Assembly (NCBI GenBank): GCA_004552725.1
Contig: SFNM01000079.1
Coordinates: 1-8,653 of the forward strand
Source: Bacteroidales bacterium
GTDB taxonomy: Bacteria; Bacteroidota; Bacteroidia; Bacteroidales; Muribaculaceae
DNA length: 8,653 bases
Direction: 5' to 3'
The position numbers were made by a program, and so were the translations under genes. The notes below the pieces were generated by a model. That model was not told the DNA's origin. It did not search any database and saw only the letters and a list, made by a program, of their open reading frames with translations. Below are positions 1 through 6,709 of the stretch, piece by piece (within the stretch, counting starts at the first letter, position 1; every line of letters starts with the position of its first letter).

Positions 1-1
1 T

Positions 2-592
2 ATGGCCGGTGAAGATAAAGACAAATTGATATTTGAACTACTCGTAATGCTTTCTCCGGTATTTCAATATGATTGCAAAGATTTCCAAATCTTTTCACCT
101 TTTTTTATCGAAGGAATTGATTTATGCAACGACTACGGTACAAAGGAATTTGATGACGACTTCATCTGCGGAATGGGCGAAATGCCCTTGATGCAATTCA
201 ATATGCCTTCAGCCAAGCATTTGGTGTCGGTATTGAAAAGCAAAGGCGTGGCTGAGTCGGAAATTGGATTAACACTTATGCAATTATGGTGGCATCACAT
301 CGCAGAAAGTCCTATGAAGTCAACAATCGACATTATAGGACGTCTTTCGCCGGATATACATACTTTTGAAGCAATCTATAGCGCGGCAACAGACTTTCTA
401 AATAACGTGCCGATGTGGAAATTCAACGGCTTTTCATCTCAAGAAGCATTTGAAATGGAGCAAAAAAAGGAGCCAAAACGCAACATTATCGGCTACGCAC
501 CCTCACCCATTATCGTCGGGAAAAAGCCGGGCCGCAACGATCCTTGCCCCTGTGGTTCCGGCAAGAAATACAAACACTGCTGCGGCCGCTAA
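2..592 (+). CDS. SEC-C zinc-motif protein, possibly 5'-truncated by the window edge
   Basis: The reading frame gives 196 residues from the first ATG, but only one base precedes it, so the true start may lie upstream. The one recognisable part is the C-terminal SEC-C motif at about residues 177-196 (GRNDPCPCGSGKKYKHCC). Its zinc ligands in the C-x-C-x8-C-C pattern are C182, C184, C193 and C194. This motif was first described at the SecA C-terminus, where it binds zinc and SecB, and it occurs at the end of many unrelated bacterial proteins as a small protein- or nucleic-acid-binding knob. Residues 1-150 look mostly helical and slightly acidic, with a WWHH cluster near 96-99; I do not recognise a family. 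A Lys/Arg-rich linker (about 154-176) joins the two parts. No signal peptide or membrane segment is visible, so it is probably cytosolic. A hairpin over the stop codon and the ftsY promoter downstream suggest it is not co-transcribed with ftsY. The motif is certain; the function is unknown. Confidence 0.8.
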   Translation: MAGEDKDKLIFELLVMLSPVFQYDCKDFQIFSPFFIEGIDLCNDYGTKEFDDDFICGMGEMPLMQFNMPSAKHLVSVLKSKGVAESEIGLTLMQLWWHHIAESPMKSTIDIIGRLSPDIHTFEAIYSAATDFLNNVPMWKFNGFSSQEAFEMEQKKEPKRNIIGYAPSPIIVGKKPGRNDPCPCGSGKKYKHCCGR

Positions 593-620
593 CCCCTCAG
601 GCCGCTTTTCTCGCGTTTTT
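582..620 (+). terminator. Probable intrinsic terminator after the SEC-C gene
   Basis: GCGGCC at 582-587 can pair with GGCCGC at 600-605, a 6-bp all-GC stem with a 12-nt loop. It is followed at once by TTTT (606-609) and then a six-T run (616-621). The left arm lies in the last codons of the SEC-C gene and the stop codon TAA sits in the loop. Position and T tracts fit a rho-independent terminator that separates this gene from the ftsY promoter. The stem is short, so efficiency is uncertain. Confidence 0.55.
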
Positions 621-641
621 TGGAGGTATTTTGACTGAATA

Positions 642-673
642 TTTGCGTGGGTGATTAAAAAAGCGTAACTTTG
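642..673 (+). promoter_or_regulatory. Bacteroidetes-type primary-sigma promoter for the ftsY operon
   Basis: TTTG at 642-645 (-33 element) is separated by 20 bp from TAACTTTG at 666-673, an exact match to the Bacteroidetes -7 consensus TAnnTTTG. Transcription would begin near 679-682, leaving a leader of only about 13-16 nt before the ftsY ATG at 695. That leader is A-rich (CAGAAAAAAG) with no strong Shine-Dalgarno sequence, as is usual in this phylum. It is the only convincing promoter before the six-gene block, so it probably drives all of it. Confidence 0.75.
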
Positions 674-694
674 CATATTAATTCAGAAAAAAGT

Positions 695-1663
695 ATGGGA
701 TTCTTTCGCAGTCTTTTCTCCAAAGAAAAAAAACAAACGCTTGATAATGGTCTACAGAAGACCAAAGAGGGGCTTTTTGGCCGCATTAAACGAGCCTTTT
801 TCAGCCGCAAAACCATTGATGATGATTTTCTCGACGAATTAGAGGAAATTCTCATCACCGGCGATGTGGGCGTAGAGACAACTTTGCGCATCATCGACCG
901 CATACGCGAACGCGCTGCTCGCGACCACTATGTGGGCGATGGCGAGTTGAACGATATGCTCGTAGAAGAAATCACTGCGTTGCTTGCTGAAAACACTACT
1001 AACTCGGCCGATGCGGCAGAGTTCAGCATACCCAAATCGAACACGCCTTATGTGATTATGGTGGTGGGCGTGAATGGTGTGGGCAAAACCACCACCATTG
1101 GCAAACTCGCTTACCAATACAAGAAGGCGGGCTATAAAGTGATGCTCGGTGCGGCCGACACTTTCCGTGCGGCAGCGGTGGAGCAAATCGACGAATGGGG
1201 ACGTCGCGCCGACGTGCCCGTGGTAAAGCAGCAGTTGGGCTCCGACGCAGCCGCCGTAGCATTCGACACATTGTCGTCGGCCGTGGCCAACAATGTCGAC
1301 GTGGCTATCATCGACACCGCAGGGCGCTTGCACAATAAGAAAGGCTTAATGGACGAGTTGTCGAAAATCAAGCGCGTGATGGACAAAGTGGTGCCCGGCG
1401 CACCGCATGAAGTGCTGTTGGTGCTCGATGGTTCCACCGGCCAAAATGCCTTTGAGCAAGCGCGTCAATTCTCCGCGGCTACTCAAGTCACAGACTTGGC
1501 CATCACCAAGTTGGACGGCACCGCCAAGGGTGGGGTAGTAATCGGTATCAGCGACCAATTCAAAATTCCGGTAAAATACATCGGCTTGGGCGAAGGTATC
1601 GAAGACCTTCAAATTTTCAACAAACGCGAATTTGTAGAATCGCTATTCGGCAAACGAGATTAA
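695..1663 (+). CDS. ftsY: FtsY, signal recognition particle receptor GTPase
   Basis: FtsY docks the SRP (Ffh plus 4.5S RNA)-ribosome complex at the inner membrane and, by mutual GTP hydrolysis with Ffh, releases the nascent membrane protein to SecYEG. The 322-residue product has a short basic, amphipathic start (MGFFRSLFSKEKK) and lacks the long acidic A domain of E. coli FtsY. The helical N domain is at about 20-100 and the G domain follows. Visible GTPase motifs are the P-loop GVNGVGKTT (125-133), DTFRAAA (155-161), DTAGR (207-211), TKLDGTAKGG (271-280) and the closing GLGE (297-300). I chose ATG 695: an in-frame TTG at 671 overlaps the promoter -7 box and would lie upstream of the transcription start. 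It is the first gene of the operon, and rimO starts 2 nt after its stop. The family call is certain. Confidence 0.97.
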   Translation: MGFFRSLFSKEKKQTLDNGLQKTKEGLFGRIKRAFFSRKTIDDDFLDELEEILITGDVGVETTLRIIDRIRERAARDHYVGDGELNDMLVEEITALLAENTTNSADAAEFSIPKSNTPYVIMVVGVNGVGKTTTIGKLAYQYKKAGYKVMLGAADTFRAAAVEQIDEWGRRADVPVVKQQLGSDAAAVAFDTLSSAVANNVDVAIIDTAGRLHNKKGLMDELSKIKRVMDKVVPGAPHEVLLVLDGSTGQNAFEQARQFSAATQVTDLAITKLDGTAKGGVVIGISDQFKIPVKYIGLGEGIEDLQIFNKREFVESLFGKRD

Positions 1664-1665
1664 CA

Positions 1666-2979
1666 ATGCCAAAATACAAAGTAAACTTAATCACCATGGG
1701 GTGTTCGAAGAACCTTGTGGACAGCGAGCGTGTGTTGCGTCGCCTTAGCGACTTGGGCATCAACGCTGTGCACAATGCCGACCGCTTCAGCCATGGTGCA
1801 GTGATAATCAATACCTGCGGTTTCATCGGCGATGCCAAGGAAGAGTCGATTGAAACAATCCTCGAAGCGTGCAGCCAAAAGGCTGAAGGTCATATCGATG
1901 CCGTATATGTGATGGGCTGCCTGTCGGAGCGCTATCGTAGCGAACTTCCGGCGGAAATTCCCGAAGTAGACGGCTGGTTTGGCAAGTTCGACTGGTCCGG
2001 TGTGATTGAAGCAATCGAAGCGCGAGCCAAAGTAACCTGCACGACCACCACCCGCGCTTGGGACCGCGAAATCACCACTCCGTCGCACCACGCTTATCTA
2101 AAAATAGCCGAAGGGTGCAATCGCTTTTGTGCTTTCTGCGCCATTCCTTTGATTACCGGGCGATACCACTCACGCCCGGTAGATGAAATCCTCGAAGAAG
2201 TGCGCGAATTGGTAGGCCGCGGAGTGAAAGAGTTCAACGTCATAGCCCAAGACCTTAGTTTTTATGGTCACGATTTGTACGGTCACAGCGCATTGGCCGA
2301 GTTGGTCGACCGCATGGCCGATATTGAGGGTGTGGAATGGATACGCTTGCATTACGCATATCCGGCCGACTTCCCCTACGATGTTTTACCCGTGATGGCG
2401 CGGCGCAAGAACGTGTGCAAATATCTCGACATTGCACTTCAACACATCGACGACACAGTGCTTGAGAATATGCACCGCCATATCAATGCCGCCGACACTC
2501 GCGCACTCTTGCAGCGCATACGCCGCGAAGTGCCGGGCATCCACATTCGCACCACGCTGATGGTGGGCTTCCCGGGCGAAACAGATGCGGCTTTCGAACG
2601 CTTGATGGATTTTGTGCGCCAGGAGAAATTCGAGCGCATGGGCGCGTTTGCCTACTGCGAAGAGGAAGATACTCGCGCTGCCAAAGAGTTTACCGACGAT
2701 ATACCCGAGGATGTGAAGCAAGCACGTCTCGACCGCTTGATGGCACTGCAAGAGCAAGTGGCATTAGAGTCGAACCTATCCAAAGTGGGGCAAACAATGC
2801 GCGTGGTAATCGATTCCGAGACAGATGATTACTATGTGGGGCGAAGCGAGTTCGACTCGCCTGAAGTCGACCCGGAAGTGTTGGTGGAAAAGACAGCCGA
2901 ATTGCAAATCGGCGAGTTCTACAATGTCACTATCAACAAAGCATTACCATTCGAACTAATTGCTACAATCGCAGATTAA
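1666..2979 (+). CDS. rimO: RimO, ribosomal protein S12 methylthiotransferase (radical SAM)
   Basis: RimO adds a methylthio group to the conserved aspartate of ribosomal protein S12 (D89 in E. coli), using two [4Fe-4S] clusters and S-adenosylmethionine. The 437-residue length is normal. Domains in order are the N-terminal UPF0004 domain, with cluster ligands C13 (MGCSKN), C51 (NTCGF) and C85 (VMGC); the radical SAM core, with CxxxCxxC at C151, C155 and C158 (EGCNRFCAFCAIP); and a C-terminal TRAM domain from about residue 368. RimO rather than the tRNA enzyme MiaB is indicated by the MGCSKNLVDSE opening and the overall match to bacterial RimO. The ATG lies 2 nt after the ftsY stop and the stop is 1 nt before the next start, so translation is probably coupled. 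The ftsY-rimO adjacency is, from memory, common in Bacteroidetes. Confidence 0.95.
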   Translation: MPKYKVNLITMGCSKNLVDSERVLRRLSDLGINAVHNADRFSHGAVIINTCGFIGDAKEESIETILEACSQKAEGHIDAVYVMGCLSERYRSELPAEIPEVDGWFGKFDWSGVIEAIEARAKVTCTTTTRAWDREITTPSHHAYLKIAEGCNRFCAFCAIPLITGRYHSRPVDEILEEVRELVGRGVKEFNVIAQDLSFYGHDLYGHSALAELVDRMADIEGVEWIRLHYAYPADFPYDVLPVMARRKNVCKYLDIALQHIDDTVLENMHRHINAADTRALLQRIRREVPGIHIRTTLMVGFPGETDAAFERLMDFVRQEKFERMGAFAYCEEEDTRAAKEFTDDIPEDVKQARLDRLMALQEQVALESNLSKVGQTMRVVIDSETDDYYVGRSEFDSPEVDPEVLVEKTAELQIGEFYNVTINKALPFELIATIAD

Positions 2980-2980
2980 A

Positions 2981-4015
2981 ATGACAGAAAATCAATTATT
3001 TCGTGCCATAAATCATTGTATCGGCAATCGCATATCATTTGCAGCCTACCGTTTTGTAGGTTGCAAACCGATATTTATTGCCGACGATGGTTGCTCAGAA
3101 TTGATTGATGACATTTGTTTTGCGATAAATCGCTGGAATACAAAAGCGGATGACAATATTATCGTGCGCCATCGCTTATCGATGGAGAGCGTGTTGAACC
3201 TTGATGCTCAACAAGTAAACGAGCCGGAATTGCCTGAAGCAACCGAACGTGCGCGCTATCTCAGCAAGGTGTCGGCGCTTATCGACCAACTCAAGCAAAG
3301 CGGAGGTAAGACAGTGGTGGCACGCACAGCCCTCGGCACATTGCCCCAATCACCGGGCGAATGTTTCGGAGCGCTTATGAACGCATTTCCACACAATTTC
3401 TGTCATATCTACTACACACCGGCTACAGGTGCTTGGATGGGCGCCACTCCGGAGGTGCTGCTTGACACCTACGAGTACAATTATACCACAATGGCACTTG
3501 CCGGCACTCGCCCGGCCGACACCGAAGCATCGTGGGATGAGAAAAATCAACGCGAGCAGCAGATGGTCACCGACTTTATTGTCGAAAGCCTTAAGCCGCT
3601 CAGTGCCAAGATAGAAGTTTCCAATACAATTACACTACCATCAGGCAAAATAGAACATATTTGCACACGCATAAAAGGCAGAATGATAGAAAGCGTGAGT
3701 CCGGAGCAGGTGCTCGACCGCCTGTCGCCCACACCCGCCGTGGCCGGTTTACCTCGCGACATTTCGCTTGGTCGCATAAGTGCAATCGAAGATTTCAAGC
3801 GCAATTGTTATAGCGGTTACGTCGCCGTGATGCAAGGTGATAGCGTGAGCGCATGGGTCAACTTGCGTTGCTTGCAATTCACCGCAGATAGCCGTTATTG
3901 TATCTATGCAGGTGGCGGCATTACAGCGCTGAGCAATCCCGAGTGCGAGTGGGAGGAAACCGGCGCAAAAATCAATTCTATTTTATCGGTTTTAAACAAA
4001 AAATCACACAAATGA
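2981..4015 (+). CDS. menF: Isochorismate synthase (chorismate-binding enzyme, MenF-type)
   Basis: The 344-residue product belongs to the chorismate-utilising family and most likely converts chorismate to isochorismate, the first committed step of menaquinone synthesis. Visible motifs are GGKTVVAR (108-115; K110 aligns with the general-base lysine of MenF/EntC), GATPEVLL (154-161), ALAGTRP (172-178), EHICTRIKG (225-233), SPTPAVAGLPRD (249-260), YSGY (277-280) and YAGGGITALSNPECEWEE (309-326), whose acidic residues bind Mg2+. It lacks much of the N-terminal region of E. coli MenF (about 430 residues), as I recall is common in this phylum. ATG 2981 was chosen, 1 nt after the rimO stop; an in-frame TTG at 2960 would extend into rimO. 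Its stop overlaps the next start as ATGA. No menD, menB, menC or menE is present in the window. Anthranilate or aminodeoxychorismate synthase component I is less likely because no amidotransferase partner lies nearby and the protein is short. Confidence 0.85.
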   Translation: MTENQLFRAINHCIGNRISFAAYRFVGCKPIFIADDGCSELIDDICFAINRWNTKADDNIIVRHRLSMESVLNLDAQQVNEPELPEATERARYLSKVSALIDQLKQSGGKTVVARTALGTLPQSPGECFGALMNAFPHNFCHIYYTPATGAWMGATPEVLLDTYEYNYTTMALAGTRPADTEASWDEKNQREQQMVTDFIVESLKPLSAKIEVSNTITLPSGKIEHICTRIKGRMIESVSPEQVLDRLSPTPAVAGLPRDISLGRISAIEDFKRNCYSGYVAVMQGDSVSAWVNLRCLQFTADSRYCIYAGGGITALSNPECEWEETGAKINSILSVLNKKSHK

Positions 4016-5433
4016 AAGGAAATAACCGCAACAGCGGTGTAATCATCATAATTCTGACGGCTGTGGCAATCACCGCAGCGCTGTCGATAGTGCCGTGGGG
4101 ACGCCTCACCGGCAATATTCTGAAAGACTTCAACTTGCTTGGCGATTTAATGCCGAGCAATGCGGCTGAATATGCCACAAATGTGGAAATCGACCCCGAA
4201 TTGGCCAAACTCGAAACCGAACAACCGGCAATTGAAACTCCATCAATTAATACTGCCAATACAAATATATCCGGCTCTACGATGCCTGCATCGGTAGCAC
4301 TCGACAGCCTTGATGAAAATTTCGAAGCACCGCGTCGCGACGAAGTGGTACTCATTGAGGACTATACCCCTGACCATAGCGGCTTGAGCCGACTAAAAAA
4401 TGCACTTTACGCTGCACAAAGTTGCAATGTGCGCATCGCCGTTATAGGCGACTCCTACATCGAAGGCGATATTTTCACACAAAATGTGCGCGAGTCATTG
4501 CAAAGTCAATACGGCGGTTGCGGGGTAGGGTATATGCCTGCATACTGCGAATTTGCCGGCTTCCGTCGCTCAGTTCGTCAAAGCGGCAGCGGATGGCACG
4601 AACGCGAAATCAGAAAAATGCGTTCGCACGACTATCGCATCCTCGCAGGTAAATACTTTGTAGGATATAATGGTGCTACGGCTCGGTTTGAAGGCACTAA
4701 ATCGCCTACGCATCTCGACAGTTGGGACCGCACGTTGGTGCAAGTGGTGTCGCCGGCTCATAGTGGCACCATCACACTGACTGCCGCGGATGGCACCACG
4801 GCCACGCAAAGTATTGAGGCATCAGGAGCAGTACAAACCGTGCGCCTTGATGCTCACACCACCTCGGTAAAACTCTCGTCGACAGTGGATTCATTGGTAG
4901 TATTAGGCGTATATCTCGATGGTGCCACCGGTGTGAGCGTCGACTGTATGTCGCTTCGCGGCAATAGTGGCATCGGCCACCGCAATCTAAATGCCGACAT
5001 CATAGGCCAAATGCGCCAAACAGCAGATTACGACCTTATTATACTGGAATTTGGCATAAACGCACTGAGCGCTGAGCAAAAGAATTACAGTTCGTATGCC
5101 AAAGCGATGACACAAACTGTCCGCGCCATCCAGGGGTGCTATCCCAACGCGGTGGTTATGCTTATGGGTATCGGCGACCGTGGTCACAAGCAAGGCGGGC
5201 AAGTGGTGTCGATGAGCACTTGCCAAGCGATGATTGCGGCGCAGCGCAGCGTGGCTCGCGTGACCGGCTGCTTGTTTTGGGATACTCGAGCAGCGCAAGG
5301 CGGCAATGGAGCCGCCATCGAATGGCATCGGCGCGGCTTAGTCAATGCCGACTACATCCACCTCAACCACAAAGGCGGCGCCGAATTTGCCAAAATATTC
5401 ATAAAATCACTAAACCTCTCTCTAAGTGAATAA
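4012..5433 (+). CDS. Membrane-anchored SGNH/GDSL hydrolase-fold protein, putative O-acyltransferase or esterase
   Basis: The 473-residue product begins with a short basic tail and a single hydrophobic segment (about 9-28) with no lipobox or clear AxA cleavage site, so it is probably an N-terminally anchored periplasmic protein. A Ser/Thr/Asn/Pro-rich linker follows (about 50-125). The catalytic domain shows block I GDSY (146-149, nucleophile S148; Tyr replaces the usual Leu), block II RGNSG (316-320), block III GIN (348-350, N350) and block V DYIH (447-450, D447/H450), so the full Ser-Gly-Asn-His set is present. Blocks I and II are about 168 residues apart, far more than in classical SGNH enzymes, and the intervening part has alternating Val/Thr strands suggesting a beta-sandwich insertion. 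Start ATG 4012 overlaps the preceding stop (ATGA); the open frame back to 3898 runs inside the isochorismate synthase gene and is rejected. Next to an MBOAT gene, it most likely transfers or removes acyl groups on a surface glycan. Substrate unknown. Confidence 0.85.
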   Translation: MKGNNRNSGVIIIILTAVAITAALSIVPWGRLTGNILKDFNLLGDLMPSNAAEYATNVEIDPELAKLETEQPAIETPSINTANTNISGSTMPASVALDSLDENFEAPRRDEVVLIEDYTPDHSGLSRLKNALYAAQSCNVRIAVIGDSYIEGDIFTQNVRESLQSQYGGCGVGYMPAYCEFAGFRRSVRQSGSGWHEREIRKMRSHDYRILAGKYFVGYNGATARFEGTKSPTHLDSWDRTLVQVVSPAHSGTITLTAADGTTATQSIEASGAVQTVRLDAHTTSVKLSSTVDSLVVLGVYLDGATGVSVDCMSLRGNSGIGHRNLNADIIGQMRQTADYDLIILEFGINALSAEQKNYSSYAKAMTQTVRAIQGCYPNAVVMLMGIGDRGHKQGGQVVSMSTCQAMIAAQRSVARVTGCLFWDTRAAQGGNGAAIEWHRRGLVNADYIHLNHKGGAEFAKIFIKSLNLSLSE

Positions 5434-6709
5434 ACTAATCTACGTAATCTTATTTGTATCTGTTATTATGGTGAGTGTGTGGGCAATGGCTCGCGACGAT
5501 AGCCAGCAAGATGTGCGTGAGAACCCACAAATGCAAATGGGCGACACCACCTCGTTGCGCGATAACACATACCCGAAATTCATCAACAAGAAAGCCAACC
5601 ACATCGACCTCAACGGCGATGATTGGAGCGATTTAGCCATCAAATTCACCTACTGCGACTCGCTTCCGGTGAATATCTTGCATATCGGTGATTCGCACTT
5701 GCAATGCGATGTATCCACCGACATCGTGCGGCAAGAATTGGTGGCACTGTATGGCCGTAGCCATGGTCGCGGATTGGTAGTTCCGTTTAAGTTAGCAGGC
5801 ACCAACCAGCCTTACGACTATAGCATAACCTCACGGTCAACCTTTGCCAAAGCCACGCTACTCAAAACGCCGTGGCCAATCACGATGGGCTTTACTGGAG
5901 TGGCATTGCGTCCGAGCATCAGTTTGTTCGACTTCTCGATACAATCGCCTGAAGTATTCAACTATATCACAGTGTTTTTCACGGGTCGCGCGCCGGTGGT
6001 CAATGCAGTAATGACCGAAAAAGGTCCTGCAGCCTACATGGTATGCAATAGAACCGACACCTCCATCACTATTGAGGTAGTGGAGCAAGTGAAATCCGTA
6101 GACCTGACACTCGGTTTGACCGATAGCGGCACCTCCATCCATGGTTTTAACCTGGTTCGCGGCAATAGCGGCATCTCGTATCACGTAATCGGCAACAACG
6201 GAGCGACTTACACCCATTATAATATGATAAAAGACTTTAGCGCGTGCACCTCACAGTTGTCGCCCGATTTGATTATCATAAGCCTTGGCACCAACGAAGC
6301 GTTCGGACGTGTGGTTACATCGGAAATCACCTCGCAAATTGATGCCTTAATCAAGAATTTGCGACGTTACAATGCGGCGGCAAAATTTTTGCTTGTCACA
6401 CCTGCCGAATGTCAACGTCGCCAACGGTCGCGCCGTCGTCGCCGTCGCTCTTCGTCGTATGTGGTGAACGAAAAAGTGGCACAGGTGCGAAAAATTATAG
6501 CCGACTATGCTCGCGCCCACAATATCGCTCTCTACGATTGGTATGCCGTGGCCGGTGGTGCCGGAGCGTCGACTCAATGGCTCAACAACAAATACCTCAA
6601 TACCGACCGTATCCACCTCACTATGGCCGGCTACAAACTGCAAGGCAACATCTTTGCCGACGCGCTAATCAATACACTGATATTAAGCGAATCAACTACT
6701 GAAGAATGA
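5426..6709 (+). CDS. Secreted SGNH/GDSL hydrolase-fold protein, diverged paralogue of the preceding gene
   Basis: The 427-residue product starts with a classical signal peptide: MNK, a hydrophobic core at about 4-20, and an AMA site with likely cleavage after residue 22. It should therefore be a soluble periplasmic protein, unlike its anchored neighbour. The SGNH set is complete: GDSH (88-91, S90), RGNSG (245-249), GTNE (288-291, N290) and DRIH (394-397, D394/H397). As in the preceding protein, blocks I and II are far apart (about 155 residues) with a strand-rich segment between them. Around block I both share IGDS, a VR..L segment and YG, and both carry RGNSGI at block II, supporting an old tandem duplication. 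An odd tract at 331-344 has nine Arg in eleven residues and then three Ser. I chose GTG 5426, which overlaps the preceding gene by 8 nt, because it gives the whole signal peptide; an ATG at 5468 would delete most of it. It probably works with the MBOAT protein in glycan O-acylation. Substrate unknown. Confidence 0.85.
   Translation: MNKLIYVILFVSVIMVSVWAMARDDSQQDVRENPQMQMGDTTSLRDNTYPKFINKKANHIDLNGDDWSDLAIKFTYCDSLPVNILHIGDSHLQCDVSTDIVRQELVALYGRSHGRGLVVPFKLAGTNQPYDYSITSRSTFAKATLLKTPWPITMGFTGVALRPSISLFDFSIQSPEVFNYITVFFTGRAPVVNAVMTEKGPAAYMVCNRTDTSITIEVVEQVKSVDLTLGLTDSGTSIHGFNLVRGNSGISYHVIGNNGATYTHYNMIKDFSACTSQLSPDLIIISLGTNEAFGRVVTSEITSQIDALIKNLRRYNAAAKFLLVTPAECQRRQRSRRRRRRSSSYVVNEKVAQVRKIIADYARAHNIALYDWYAVAGGAGASTQWLNNKYLNTDRIHLTMAGYKLQGNIFADALINTLILSESTTEE
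6416..6457 (+). repeat. Arginine/serine codon tract inside the second SGNH gene
   Basis: A run of CGT/CGC-type triplets encodes residues 331-344 of the SGNH protein, RRQRSRRRRRRSSS. It sits between the strand ending in LLVTPAE and the helix beginning about residue 348, so it is a surface loop between block III and block V. The near-repetitive CGY units suggest growth by replication slippage. The reading frame is intact on both sides. Confidence 0.7.

Noticed and set aside
361..368. TACTTTTG, an exact -7-like match inside the SEC-C gene
   Set aside because: It lacks a TTTG element at the right distance and lies in coding sequence.
671..694. TTG start eight codons upstream for ftsY
   Set aside because: It overlaps the TAACTTTG promoter box and would lie before the transcription start; ATG 695 gives the usual FtsY N-terminus.
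839..1333. Long antisense open frame opposite ftsY
   Set aside because: It lies entirely over the conserved ftsY coding sequence and has no recognisable domain or promoter.
2960..2980. TTG start for the isochorismate synthase inside rimO
   Set aside because: ATG 2981 immediately after the rimO stop is the better start and gives a normal N-terminus.
3898..4011. Longer start for the first SGNH protein
   Set aside because: The extra 38 residues are an out-of-frame reading of the conserved C-terminus of the isochorismate synthase gene; ATG 4012 directly precedes the membrane segment.
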